A stretch of 64,000 nt of DNA from Chitinophaga sp. sic0106 (GCF_019219075.1 NZ_JAHUWJ010000006.1:186001-250000); one strand, 5' to 3'. Positions 33,735 through 43,383 are shown, counted from the stretch's first letter. The notes: a model not told the origin generated them from the letters alone. Program-made: numbers and translations.

Positions 33735-34805
33735 ATGAAGAACTTTAACGACGCCACCTGGAAGTATATACAGGACGACAGCTTTATTAAATGGGTCATC
33801 TGTCCGGATGACAGCAGTCGCCGCTACTGGGAAGCCTGGCAGCAGGAACACCCGGAACAACAGCAGGAGCTGCTGGAGGCCGTGGGCGTTGTGAAAAGTT
33901 TGCACCACCAATACCATCAGACCCTGCCTCCTGAAATAGAACAGGACCTCCACGCGGCAATCACGCAATCTGTTGAAAGCGGTCACACACGGCCTGTCAT
34001 CCCCATGTTCCGTTCCCACAAAAGAAGATTTCCGTTTAGGGCAGCTGCAGCAGCTATATTGCTACTGTCGCTACCACTTGCCTGGTATGCACTCCGCCAA
34101 AAGCAGGACCCTGCCGCAACGCCAGCACAGGCATCTTCCCAACACCTGATTACACGCACCAACGATTCACCTGACAACACCACGGCCTACCTGACCGATG
34201 GTTCCAAGGTAGTACTGGGCACCGGCGCCTCCATCCGCCACAGCAACTTCCTGGAAGCTGCGAGGAGAGAAGTGTACCTGAAAGGAGAAGCCTTCTTTGA
34301 TGTTGCAAAAGATGCGGATCACCCATTCCTGGTATATACCGGCAACCTGGCCGTGAAAGTACTGGGCACCAGCTTTTCTATCCGTGAAAATAAAAAGGGT
34401 AACCTGGTGGTGACCGTACACTCGGGTAGCGTAGCCGTGTGCAGTCAGAATGATACAGCTAACAGCTACGTCGTATCAGCCAACCACCAGCTCAGCTACG
34501 ACCCTGCTACCACCGGGTTTGTTGCCGAACTTGCCGCCACCGGCCAGCAGCCACCCGTTGCCGCTAATAATAATTCCCAATTTATTTTTGAAGATACCCG
34601 TGTCACCGAGATCTTCGCTATACTCAGTAAAACATACGGTATCACTATCCACGCCGATGAAAAAATATTTGCCAGATGCACCATTACAACAAACCTCCTG
34701 AAGGAGTCACTGGAAGACAAACTGAAAATAATCTGTGCAGCCATTAATGCCAGTTATGCTATTCATGCCGGACAAGTATATATAACCGGAAAGCCTTGTA
34801 ACTGA
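33735..34805 (+). CDS. FecR family anti-sigma factor
   Basis: A 356-residue inner-membrane protein: a cytoplasmic N-terminal sigma-binding part (~1-95), one transmembrane helix (AAAAAILLLSLPLAWYALR, ~96-115), a periplasmic FecR domain (~145-240; YLTDGSKVVLGTGASIRHSN, VYLKGEAFFDVAKDADHPF) and a C-terminal DUF4974 segment (~280-350). It receives the signal from the STN domain of the downstream SusC and controls the upstream ECF sigma factor. Confidence 0.92.
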   Translation: MKNFNDATWKYIQDDSFIKWVICPDDSSRRYWEAWQQEHPEQQQELLEAVGVVKSLHHQYHQTLPPEIEQDLHAAITQSVESGHTRPVIPMFRSHKRRFPFRAAAAAILLLSLPLAWYALRQKQDPAATPAQASSQHLITRTNDSPDNTTAYLTDGSKVVLGTGASIRHSNFLEAARREVYLKGEAFFDVAKDADHPFLVYTGNLAVKVLGTSFSIRENKKGNLVVTVHSGSVAVCSQNDTANSYVVSANHQLSYDPATTGFVAELAATGQQPPVAANNNSQFIFEDTRVTEIFAILSKTYGITIHADEKIFARCTITTNLLKESLEDKLKIICAAINASYAIHAGQVYITGKPCN

Positions 34806-35029
34806 AATACCAGACAATAAACAGCTACTCGTTATACAATTAACCAAAATCAACTAAAATGATTTACCTGATGACACAGACATTTACCTGATAATTCCGA
34901 CAAAAGAAAAAGGTGGCAGTGCGCTAACACCGCCACCAGTAATGTTCCCTGCAAAGTCTCGTCCACTTTGCAACGGATATGTTTTGCTTCATTAACGCTA
35001 ATTAATCACCACAAAACCACTCTGAAGTT

Positions 35030-38000
35030 ATGCACAAATTTGCAAACTCCAACCGCTATGTCATATTTTTTATGAGGGTTGCTTTGTTACAAATATCATT
35101 GCTGTTGGGCTTTATCACCTGCGTTTTCGCCGACGGCGCCACCGCACAGGAGATACTGAATACCCGGCTGTCACTCAACTTGCCTCCGACAGAACTGAAA
35201 GGAGTGCTGAAGAAAATCACGGAAAAAACTGCCGTAAATTTCACCTATTCCAATGCCACCTTATCGGCCAAACAACGTGTAGCCGTTAACGTGAAAGAGG
35301 AGCGGCTGGGTGATGTATTACTGCGCATCCTGGCACCATTGCACATTTCCTATGAAGTGATCAATGAGCAGATTGTCCTCAAAAAGGAGAATGGTATGGG
35401 CGTACAACTGTCCGACTTCAACCTGCAGCTGAAAAAAATCAGCGGGGTAGTACACGGTACAGATGGTGGCCTGCTGCCAGGTGTAAACGTAGTCATTGCC
35501 GGTACCACCAAAGGTGCGGTAACAGATGGCAACGGCCACTTTGAACTGGATGCCAGCGAAGGCGATGTACTGGTATTTACCTCCATCGGTTTTACCACAC
35601 AGCGTGTAACCGTTGGCGCTGGCACCACACTCACCATCACCCTCGCCACTTCGGCCACCTCACTCGATGGTGTTGCCGTTACTGCCCTGGGTATCAAAAG
35701 AAGTGTACGTGCCCTCGGCTACTCACAGGAAGAAGTGAAAGGTGCTGAAATTGCCCGCTCTAATGCGCCTAACGTCATCAACGCGCTCTCCGGTAAAATG
35801 GCCGGCGTAAACGTAACCACCCCCAACGGGGTAGATGGCGGTAGCACCCGCATCGTAATTGGTGGTAACAATACCATCCAGGGTGATAACCAACCGCTCA
35901 TTATCGTGGATGGTATGCCCATGGCCAACGACCTCCCTACCGGGTATGATGCGCGTAAATCGCCCACCGGTAGCGCTATGTACTCCGGCGCCAGCGTAGA
36001 TGCTTCCAGCGCCAGCTCTCCTAAAGATTTCGGTAGCCCGATCAACATGATCAACCCGGAAGATATTGAGACCATCAACGTGCTCAAAGGCCCCACCGCA
36101 GCTGCATTGTACGGTGGTAAAGGTGCTAACGGAGTTATCCTCATCACCACCAAAAAAGGTGCGAAAAAACCAGGCCTCGGCGTAGACTATTCCTATGGCT
36201 ACAAATCAGTGGACCCTTACCGCTTCCTGAAAATGCAGAACGAATACGGCGCCGGCGGTATGGTGTCGCTCAATGCGCCCGACTATGTACGCGATGCAAA
36301 TGGCAACCCTATGCTGGTGGACAGCTGGAATGGCCTGTTTGTAGATAAAAATGGTACCGGCCCTTACGGTGTCCCTATTTATCAGCAGGCAGGATGGTCA
36401 GGTAACAGCCTTTCCTGGGGGCCAAAAATGGATGGTACCATGATCAAATGGTGGGACGGCACCATGCAGGCTAACACCCCGCAGCCGGATAATATCAAAC
36501 TGCTGTACAGCAACGGACAGCAGTCCACCCACAACGTATCACTCTCTGGTGGCAACGAATGGGGCTCCATCCGCGCTTCCTTCTCCCACCTGGATAACAC
36601 CTCCGTACTGCCCAACAGCGGCTACGGCAGGAACAACTTCAACCTCGGTTCCAATATGCGCCTCACCAAACGCGTGACCGCGCAAATCACCGCTTCCTAT
36701 ATCATCAACAACTACGATAACCCGCCGCAGCTGGGTAACAACGACGCCTCCTCCTGGCAGAAACGACTGGTGTACAATACCGGCCGTAACTATAAAGGAG
36801 AAGATATTGCCATGTATAAAAATGAAGACGGCAGCCAGAACAAAACCGTAGACGCAGGTTTCCCATGGAGAGGTAACGGCGGCTTTGTGATCTGGAATAT
36901 CATGGAGAATAAATCGACGCTGGATAAACGAAAACTCCTCGGCGGCGTGCAGCTCAACTATGAAGCTACCGACTTCCTCGACATCGTTTTCAGAGGTGGT
37001 TTGGATAATAATACCAACGAGCTTACTACTAAAAATCCTCCTACGGATGCTGCCGGTATGCTGGGCTACTATGGCCATGGCCTGGAGCGCGACAATGCCA
37101 GCAACCTGGAACTGATCGCCACTGCTCATAAGGAAAAGATGATGAACGGGAACCTGAGCGGTAAATTCTCTGTTGGTGGAACCCTCTACCAGCGCGAGAT
37201 GTATGGTACCTATAACTACAACGACACCTGGGCTATCCCATTCAACTATTCACTCAACTCCGGTACCTATCTCGGTAATCCTAAACCTACACAGGAAAGC
37301 TGGTTGCGCAAACGCATGAACTCCGTGTATGGTTTCGTGAACCTCTCCTGGAAAAATTACCTGTTCCTGGATGCAACGGGCCGTAACGACTGGTCATCAG
37401 CTTTACCTGCCAACCAATGGTCTTACTTCTTCCCGTCTGTGGCTGGTAGCTTTGTGTTCTCCGACCTGCTGCATGCGGATCCTGCCATCCTGAGCTTTGG
37501 TAAACTGCGTGTAGCCTGGGCACAGGCAGCCGTAGATCCGCTGCCTTTCCAGGTAAACTACAACTACAACGCAGAAACATTCGCAGGCCAGGCAGCACTC
37601 ATGTTGCCTAACTCCCTGCCTGCCATGAACTTTAAACCTGCGATCAATAATACCACCGACATCGGTGTGGTACTGGGTTTCCTCAACAACCGCATCAATG
37701 TAGACCTGCGTTACTTTAAAGGGAAATCCCGCAACCAGATCCTGAACTCCCCGCTGCCACTGAGCTCCGGCGTAAAGGAAATTACGGTTAACAGCGGCGT
37801 GCTGGAAAATTCCGGCTACGAAATGATCCTGAACGCGAAAGTAGTTACCAACAAAAACTTTAAATGGGACCTGGGCCTCAACCTGGCACATAGCAATAAC
37901 AAGCTGCTGTCGCTCTCCGAAGGTGCTGAAAGGGTAGATATGGCCTCGGTTTGGAATGATAACGGTGCGCACGGACCTATGATCTCCGCTAAAGTAGGCG

Positions 38001-38758
38001 ACCAGTTTGGTACCATCTATGGCTACGATTACCAGCGTGATGCGCAGGGCCGCCCGATTCTGGCAGATGCTCCTTTTGGTCGCGCCGATATGAAAGGCAC
38101 CCTGTACAAAGCTACTGACGGCCCCGTACCTATCGGTAACGCCACTCCTAAGCTCACCGGAGGTATCACCAATACCTTCACACTGCCTGGCGGTGTGTCT
38201 ATCGGAACACTGGTAGATTTCAAAATCGGCGGCGATATCTGGTCCGGTACCTATGCCACCATGATGCAGGGTGGCCTGGCACCTGCTACCTTAACGGAAA
38301 GAAATGGCGGTGGCTTGCCTTACACTACGCCTGATGGTACGCAAACCAACTGGGGTGTGATTTTACCAGGGGTGTATGCCGATGGTAAAGAGAATGATAA
38401 AGTAGTACACTATTACTATAAATACATGCAGTACGGGGTTTGGAGCAGCACGGATATTGGTCAGTCCACCAAAGGCAGCGACTGGATCAACAGCGGTTCC
38501 ATCTTCGAAAACACCTGGGTGAAAATGAGAGAAATTTCCGTGAACTACCAGGTACCGGAAAGAATCATCAAACGTACCCGCATCTTCCAGGCGGCTAATT
38601 TATCGCTCGTAGGTAGAGATTTGTTCTATATCTACACCAACCTGCCATTCAACATCAACCCGGAAGGGGTAAATGGTGCCGGCAATGCCCAGGGCCTGGA
38701 ATATATGTCACTGCCTAGTTTCCGCTCACTCGGTTTCCAGGTACGCGTTTCATTCTAA
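35030..38758 (+). CDS. SusC/RagA-type TonB transporter with STN signalling domain
   Basis: A 1242-residue protein. Signal peptide ends near FADGATAQ; an STN domain (~45-115; VNFTYSNATLSAKQRVAVNV) contacts FecR; a carboxypeptidase-regulatory-like domain (~130-215) and plug follow (VINALSGKMAGVNVTTP, PLIIVDGMPMANDLP). The barrel ends FRSLGFQVRVSF. At over 1200 residues it is in the large SusC class. With the downstream SusD it forms a signalled import system. No CAZyme or peptidase is linked, so the substrate is unknown. Confidence 0.94.
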   Translation: MHKFANSNRYVIFFMRVALLQISLLLGFITCVFADGATAQEILNTRLSLNLPPTELKGVLKKITEKTAVNFTYSNATLSAKQRVAVNVKEERLGDVLLRILAPLHISYEVINEQIVLKKENGMGVQLSDFNLQLKKISGVVHGTDGGLLPGVNVVIAGTTKGAVTDGNGHFELDASEGDVLVFTSIGFTTQRVTVGAGTTLTITLATSATSLDGVAVTALGIKRSVRALGYSQEEVKGAEIARSNAPNVINALSGKMAGVNVTTPNGVDGGSTRIVIGGNNTIQGDNQPLIIVDGMPMANDLPTGYDARKSPTGSAMYSGASVDASSASSPKDFGSPINMINPEDIETINVLKGPTAAALYGGKGANGVILITTKKGAKKPGLGVDYSYGYKSVDPYRFLKMQNEYGAGGMVSLNAPDYVRDANGNPMLVDSWNGLFVDKNGTGPYGVPIYQQAGWSGNSLSWGPKMDGTMIKWWDGTMQANTPQPDNIKLLYSNGQQSTHNVSLSGGNEWGSIRASFSHLDNTSVLPNSGYGRNNFNLGSNMRLTKRVTAQITASYIINNYDNPPQLGNNDASSWQKRLVYNTGRNYKGEDIAMYKNEDGSQNKTVDAGFPWRGNGGFVIWNIMENKSTLDKRKLLGGVQLNYEATDFLDIVFRGGLDNNTNELTTKNPPTDAAGMLGYYGHGLERDNASNLELIATAHKEKMMNGNLSGKFSVGGTLYQREMYGTYNYNDTWAIPFNYSLNSGTYLGNPKPTQESWLRKRMNSVYGFVNLSWKNYLFLDATGRNDWSSALPANQWSYFFPSVAGSFVFSDLLHADPAILSFGKLRVAWAQAAVDPLPFQVNYNYNAETFAGQAALMLPNSLPAMNFKPAINNTTDIGVVLGFLNNRINVDLRYFKGKSRNQILNSPLPLSSGVKEITVNSGVLENSGYEMILNAKVVTNKNFKWDLGLNLAHSNNKLLSLSEGAERVDMASVWNDNGAHGPMISAKVGDQFGTIYGYDYQRDAQGRPILADAPFGRADMKGTLYKATDGPVPIGNATPKLTGGITNTFTLPGGVSIGTLVDFKIGGDIWSGTYATMMQGGLAPATLTERNGGGLPYTTPDGTQTNWGVILPGVYADGKENDKVVHYYYKYMQYGVWSSTDIGQSTKGSDWINSGSIFENTWVKMREISVNYQVPERIIKRTRIFQAANLSLVGRDLFYIYTNLPFNINPEGVNGAGNAQGLEYMSLPSFRSLGFQVRVSF

Positions 38759-38788
38759 CATCGGTTGTTCATTCTTAAATGTGATCTC

Positions 38789-40393
38789 ATGAAAATTTCA
38801 AATAAAGTCTGGTTATATTTTTCTGGTGCTGCGATGTTATTATCTGCCTGCACTAAAGATTTCCAGGAAATAAATAAGACACCCGGATTACCAACTACTG
38901 CTGAAATAGGCCCACTGGCCAATGGTGTGATCAAAACCCTGCTGCTGGGCGGCCAGGAGCAGGCGGCGATCCACAATGAATGGTATTACCCCGTAACGCA
39001 ACTGGGGGTGGTAAGCGGTAGCTCCGGCTACCTCGTGCAAAATGGCGCCAACGATGTATGGACCAGTTATTACAATGCCCTGCAAAACCTTAACGTGATG
39101 CAGGACCAGATTGATAATTACAAGGGGGATAAAGAGGAGATGAACAATGTGCAGGCGATCACCTCCATTCTTCGGGCTTACAAAACTTTCCGCATGACGG
39201 ACCAGTTCGGAGATATTCCTTATTTCTCTGCCGGTCTCGCCTATACGAATAGTTCCAGGGAGTTCCGTCCTGCATACGACAGCCAGGAAAGAATTTATGA
39301 TAGCCTGCTCGCTGATCTGAAATGGGCTGCTGAGCACATCAAACCTGCCAATGCTACTACGGCTGCCGGCAGGCCTTATCAGTCCCTGGGTTCCAGCGAA
39401 ACCTTGTTTCATGGTGATATGAGCAAGTGGCAGAAATTTGCCAACGCCCTTATCCTGCGCCATGCTATGCAGATGGTAGAAGAAAGTGCTGCTAAAGCAA
39501 CGCCTTACCTGCAATATGCCCTGAGTGGTGTGCCCTTGCCGGAAGAAGGCGAGGAGCTGGGTATGTGGCCTAAGGACCTGGGTGGACTGGAGTTGAAAGA
39601 CAGCCGTTACTGGTCCTTCTCTTCTCATAAATTCCTCCGCCTGAGTTCAACGGTTTGGAAGTTGATGGCGGATGCCAACAGCGAAGCCGGCATCTTTGAT
39701 CCGCGTGCACGCCTGTTTTTCGAAACTAACCAGGCTGGCCAGTGGGCGGCATTGCAGATAGGTTCCAATGCGCCGGATGCCACCAATCCATATTCCGATC
39801 AGCGTGATAAAGATCCGTTGAATAAAGATCACAGCGTGTTCTCATCTTTCAATTTCTATTTGGTGAGAGATGTGTGGTATCAGCCGGAATTGTTTATTAC
39901 ACCGGCAGAAGTACAGTTCTTAAAGGCTGAAGCGTATGCCAGGGGGCTGGGTGTGGCAAAGAACAATGCACTGGCGGAAGCGGCTTACTACGCAGGTATC
40001 CGGGCTTCGGTGAATTTCTGGTTCAGGATTGCACACAATACGAATGTGCTGAACGACAACTGGGCGGCAGTAGCGCCGGCTTCGCCAACTGTTGGGGAAA
40101 TGAATACTTTCCTGGCCAATCCGAAGGTGGTATTTACCGGCACGGATGATCAGCTGCTGAATAAGATTTATGCCCAGGAATGGTTGTCCTACTTCCGGCA
40201 GCCATGGCTGGCGTATAACCTCTGGCGCCGTACCGGCCGTACTCCTCGTGATGGTGATCCGGTGCAGTACAAGGATTTCAACCGTCTGCAATATCCTGAA
40301 AAAGAGTCCATCGATAACAGCGTGAATTTCAAAACGCAGGTGGATGCGATGGGAGGAAATTCTACCAACGTGAAAGTATGGTGGATGAAATAA
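38789..40393 (+). CDS. SusD/RagB-like outer-membrane lipoprotein (SusD-like_2 type)
   Basis: A 534-residue lipoprotein. The start at 38789 gives the signal MKISNKVWLYFSGAAMLLSA and lipobox Cys; the upstream in-frame ATG lacks one. Features: ITSILRAYKTFRMTDQFGDI (N-terminal SusD motif) and QEWLSYFRQPWLAYNLWRRT (C-terminal). It follows its SusC after 30 bases and ends at a strong terminator. Partner lid of the STN-type SusC. Confidence 0.92.
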   Translation: MKISNKVWLYFSGAAMLLSACTKDFQEINKTPGLPTTAEIGPLANGVIKTLLLGGQEQAAIHNEWYYPVTQLGVVSGSSGYLVQNGANDVWTSYYNALQNLNVMQDQIDNYKGDKEEMNNVQAITSILRAYKTFRMTDQFGDIPYFSAGLAYTNSSREFRPAYDSQERIYDSLLADLKWAAEHIKPANATTAAGRPYQSLGSSETLFHGDMSKWQKFANALILRHAMQMVEESAAKATPYLQYALSGVPLPEEGEELGMWPKDLGGLELKDSRYWSFSSHKFLRLSSTVWKLMADANSEAGIFDPRARLFFETNQAGQWAALQIGSNAPDATNPYSDQRDKDPLNKDHSVFSSFNFYLVRDVWYQPELFITPAEVQFLKAEAYARGLGVAKNNALAEAAYYAGIRASVNFWFRIAHNTNVLNDNWAAVAPASPTVGEMNTFLANPKVVFTGTDDQLLNKIYAQEWLSYFRQPWLAYNLWRRTGRTPRDGDPVQYKDFNRLQYPEKESIDNSVNFKTQVDAMGGNSTNVKVWWMK

Positions 40394-40433
40394 AAGATAG
40401 TCCCTTATAAACTGGTTGTCATTGTTACAACCC

Positions 40434-40466
40434 ACCGGCCCTGCAGCTATGCGGGCCGGTTTTTTT
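40434..40466 (+). terminator. Rho-independent terminator after SusD
   Basis: The stem ACCGGCCC / GGGCCGGT, extended inside by TGCA / TGC pairing, is followed by TTTTTTTATTTTTTTT. Confidence 0.85.
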
Positions 40467-40511
40467 ATTTTTTTTCAGGGAGATGTAATGGCTGTTTGGA
40501 GGAATACCGCG

Positions 40512-41135
40512 TTAAAAGGTCAGATCGGTGAGCAACCGGTTTGCGAACGCGCATTTAATCAGCATGGCGGTATTCCTGGCGTTGAGCTTTCCCATGAGGT
40601 TGCGCCGGTGGCTATCCACGGTATCTGCGCTGATAAACAGCTTTTCTGCAATCTCGTGATTGGTGTTTCCGTCGGCGATGAGCGACAGTACTTCCTTTTC
40701 GCGTTTGGTGATGTGCAGGTGTTGGCGTACTGCCCTGATATCGGCTTCCAGGGCAGGGGAGAGGAAGGTGTGACCACTGAGTATGGTATGTACGGCGGTC
40801 ATCAGTTCCTGCTTGTCGGCATTTTTTATCAGGCATCCGCTGGCGCCATTGTCCAGCATACGTAGGATGTTGGGATCATTGCGGTTATAGCTCAGTGCCA
40901 GTATGCTGGTGCCGGGATAAAGCTGGCGGATGGTGGTACAGAGGTCTGCTGAGTTTACATCCGGTAATGCGGTATCCAGCAGTAGCAGGTCCACCGGGTT
41001 GTTTACCAGCAGGTGCAGGCATGCTGCTCCGGTTCTTGCCTCGCCTTTTATATCTATATCTTGTTCAAGGTGAAATAATGCTCTCAGTCCTTCCAGGATC
41101 AATGGATGATCGTCCACAAAAAAAAGTCGGGCCAT
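40512..41135 (-). CDS. NarL/FixJ-type response regulator
   Basis: A 207-residue regulator. The start at 41135 (MARLFFVDDHPLILEGLRAL) gives the canonical REC N-terminus with the acidic pair; the phospho-acceptor is in LLLLDTALPD (~Asp54). The LuxR-type HTH is at the C-terminus (TKREKEVLSLIADG, ISADTVDSHRRNLMGKLNAR). No histidine kinase is adjacent. It lies 129 bases after the LanC gene in the same direction, so it may be read with the lanthipeptide genes or from its own promoter; control of the cluster is inference. Confidence 0.9.
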   Translation of the reverse strand: MARLFFVDDHPLILEGLRALFHLEQDIDIKGEARTGAACLHLLVNNPVDLLLLDTALPDVNSADLCTTIRQLYPGTSILALSYNRNDPNILRMLDNGASGCLIKNADKQELMTAVHTILSGHTFLSPALEADIRAVRQHLHITKREKEVLSLIADGNTNHEIAEKLFISADTVDSHRRNLMGKLNARNTAMLIKCAFANRLLTDLTF

Positions 41136-41264
41136 GGTTTTTCTTATTTGCTGTACTTGGGCTTGCAGTTTATTGGCATAGCCATGACGGGTTATTCGAA
41201 TATAGTTTTCATTTCGTAGTTCTCTAAGATAGCAAAAAAATCGTTGCAAGATAATTTTAATAAA

Positions 41265-42479
41265 TTACACGATCAGCAGTGATTCGGCCCATGCAGGCTT
41301 GATTTCAGGGGCTACAAAGGTAATGAGTGACAGGCCGATGCCGCAGATGCCCTCCAGCATGTTATGACTGTCAACGTATTGGGGATGATGATAAAATTTA
41401 TATCCTGCCGGCCCGTCGGCGAAGGTATTTTGGGTGACGGCCGTTTCCCACCAATGCTCCGCATTTTGCAGCAGCATGCTGTCGTTGGCATTAATGCCTG
41501 CCTGCTGCAGGATTACTGCAATGCCTGCGCTGCCGTGGCAGAGGCAGGCGTCCAGTACGGTGCCGTTCTCTGCATCGCGGTAGGTGGCGATATGCGTAAA
41601 TATTTCGAAGGCATACTCTTTCCAGGCCGGTACATCCATGCGGCTGCCGGCATCCCAGAGTGCGCAGGCGATACCGAGGTCGCCATAGCACCAGCCCAGC
41701 CGGCTATGAATGCTACCGGTCATGACATGATGCTCGTCTACCAGTACCGGGAAAAGGCTGTTGCCGGCTTCCTGGTTGGTTTTACGGGTGCTGATCAGCC
41801 AGTTAACTGCCTGGTGTACCATGGGTCTTACGATATCCTGTGCAATGTTTTTTTCGTATATGCGTGCCAGTATGGAAATGATGGCGGGGTTACCATGGGC
41901 CAGGCCCAGGTTAAACAGGGGCCGGTCTTCCTTTTCCAGTCCGAGTGAGCTGAAGAGGTCTTTCCAGGCCACGCCCTGGCCGAGCTTATACTTCTGGCTG
42001 TCCAGCTCCATTACCAGTTTTTCCAGTTGTTTTCTGGCCACAGGTGATGGGAGGCGGTTGAGAAAATAGAGCGCTACACCGAGGCCCTGGTGGAGGAAGT
42101 CGAATCTATGCTGTGCGGTTTCCAGGTCCATCCATTCGGCCAGGAGCTGGTCCGTTTCTTCGAAGGTTTCGTTGAGGTCATCTTCTTCAATCAGGCCCAT
42201 CTGGGAAAGATGCAGGAGGGTCCAGGCAATGCCGGAGAGACCGCTGCAATGGGAGCCGTTGACGCTGGTGGTGGCCACTGCGTCCAGACTGCGTTGGATG
42301 ACGGCGTATGCTTTGTCGAGGTGACTTTCGTCACCGGTCAGCTGATAATAGTAGGCGAAAAATAACGCGCTGCCGGTATAGCCGCCGAGGAGTCCCGGGT
42401 ATTCGGCTTCCGTAGCAAATTCGGTTAATGCTGCACTGATCTGTTCCAGTATGGAGGTGGCTGCTTTTCTGTCGGGCAT
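41265..42479 (-). CDS. lanC: LanC-like lanthionine cyclase
   Basis: A 404-residue cytoplasmic alpha/alpha-barrel enzyme. Zinc ligands are visible: Cys264 in LGWCYGDLGIA and Cys314-His315 in CLCHGSAGIA; the conserved catalytic-region His195 is in LGLAHGNPA. LanC adds Cys thiols to dehydroalanine and dehydrobutyrine to form (methyl)lanthionine rings. Its gene is 149 bases downstream of three precursor genes on the same strand and the LanB gene is divergent, so the job here is clear from context. Confidence 0.93.
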   Translation of the reverse strand: MPDRKAATSILEQISAALTEFATEAEYPGLLGGYTGSALFFAYYYQLTGDESHLDKAYAVIQRSLDAVATTSVNGSHCSGLSGIAWTLLHLSQMGLIEEDDLNETFEETDQLLAEWMDLETAQHRFDFLHQGLGVALYFLNRLPSPVARKQLEKLVMELDSQKYKLGQGVAWKDLFSSLGLEKEDRPLFNLGLAHGNPAIISILARIYEKNIAQDIVRPMVHQAVNWLISTRKTNQEAGNSLFPVLVDEHHVMTGSIHSRLGWCYGDLGIACALWDAGSRMDVPAWKEYAFEIFTHIATYRDAENGTVLDACLCHGSAGIAVILQQAGINANDSMLLQNAEHWWETAVTQNTFADGPAGYKFYHHPQYVDSHNMLEGICGIGLSLITFVAPEIKPAWAESLLIV

Positions 42480-42628
42480 ATAGGTAGTTCATTACGTCAA
42501 AAAGGCAAAACATGCATGTGCTGCATGTTTTGCCAGTTGTACCTGTGAATACAAAGGGTGCATACGATGGTGTATGCGGGAAAAGGGATTACAATAGCAC
42601 AGCCCCTGCAGCGGTACTACTGGCAGGT

Positions 42629-42817
42629 TTAGAACCTGCAGGAATCAATACTGCAAATAGGCGCGCCCTGGCTGGTATTAACAGCGCAGATCCTGGCAGA
42701 GCACAGTACGTGGCATGTAGTACCCGTAGCTGCATTGCCGTCTGCATTAGACGCACTGTGAAGTACAGAAACCCTTATCTTACCCAGATGTAATTTTTTC
42801 TGTGATGATTTTTTCAT
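42629..42817 (-). CDS. lanA: Class I lanthipeptide precursor 1 (five Cys)
   Basis: A 62-residue peptide. The start at 42817 (MKKSSQKKLHLGKIRVSVL) gives the leader pattern KKLxLxKIxVxxL shared with two neighbours and typical of Bacteroidota class I lanthipeptides. The core is rich in Ser/Thr/Cys: Cys35, Cys39, Cys44, Cys55, Cys60, with Thr/Ser at 31, 33, 34, 40, 48, 49, 56 and 59. The tail SQGAPICSIDSCRF is nearly identical to precursor 2. An inverted repeat GCAGGTT-TAG-AACCTGC (42623-42639) covers the stop codon. The leader would be bound by the divergent LanB. Mature structure and activity are unknown. Confidence 0.88.
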   Translation of the reverse strand: MKKSSQKKLHLGKIRVSVLHSASNADGNAATGTTCHVLCSARICAVNTSQGAPICSIDSCRF

Positions 42818-42851
42818 AATCAACAATTTTGATGATTAGGATTTACAGGAA

Positions 42852-43016
42852 TCAGAACCTGCAGGAATCCTCGCTGCAAATAGGAGCACCTTGGCTGATG
42901 CAGGTAATTTTTACAGAGATGGAAAATAAAGCAGGTGAGTTGTTAACTGCTTTTTTTCCCAGGTCTGCTACCTTAATTTTGCCAAGTTGCAATTTCTTTT
43001 CTGATGTCTTTTTCAT
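42852..43016 (-). CDS. lanA: Class I lanthipeptide precursor 2 (three Cys)
   Basis: A 54-residue peptide found by reading the minus strand codon by codon. Leader MKKTSEKKLQLGKIKVADL; core with Ser32, Ser34, Thr38, Cys39, Ser41, Cys47, Ser48, Ser51 and Cys52. The last 14 residues SQGAPICSEDSCRF differ from precursor 1 only by Glu for Ile, while the upstream half of the core is unrelated. It lies 34 bases before precursor 1 and 31 after precursor 3 in transcription order. Short length makes automated gene callers likely to miss it. Confidence 0.86.
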   Translation of the reverse strand: MKKTSEKKLQLGKIKVADLGKKAVNNSPALFSISVKITCISQGAPICSEDSCRF

Positions 43017-43047
43017 GAAACAGGATTTTGTTTTTTAAAAAGAAAAA

Positions 43048-43206
43048 TTAGATGCAGGTTGCTTTAGTACTAGGAGGCGTACATTTTGCAAACAGGCTGC
43101 AACCGGTGTAGGTTGGTGCTTTGGCATCTCTTTCTCTTGAAGTAGCGTTCAGACTAGAAACCTTGATTTTGCTCAGGCTGAGCTTTTTTTCTGATGTTTT
43201 TCTCAT
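43048..43206 (-). CDS. lanA: Class I lanthipeptide precursor 3 (three Cys)
   Basis: A 52-residue peptide, first of the three in transcription order. The leader MRKTSEKKLSLSKIKVSSL matches the other two. The core differs completely: PTYTGCSLFAKCTPPSTKA followed by Thr-Cys-Ile, with Cys36, Cys42 and Cys51 and Ser/Thr at 32, 34, 37, 43, 46, 47 and 50. It lacks the SQGAPICS tail of precursors 1 and 2, so its product would have a different ring pattern. The ATG is at 43206, after an AT-rich region that probably carries the promoter of the precursor-LanC transcript. Confidence 0.85.
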   Translation of the reverse strand: MRKTSEKKLSLSKIKVSSLNATSRERDAKAPTYTGCSLFAKCTPPSTKATCI

Positions 43207-43383
43207 AACCAATATTTGTGTTGTTAAAAAAAAATTATAGCTGACAGGAGATTTTATTTTGAGGATTTTTTTTGATTACAGGTTTTCTTTAAAATTTATT
43301 GGCATTACCTAAAAGTAGGAACAAACTGCAATAAACGTAATCCCGGAAAAGCGTGATTTTTGGGTAGATGTTGGAACATGAAA

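Noticed and set aside
42512..42793. Plus-strand open frame of 93 codons across the lanthipeptide precursor 1 region
   Set aside because: The minus-strand reading gives a leader and core shared with two neighbours, while the plus-strand product is not recognisable.
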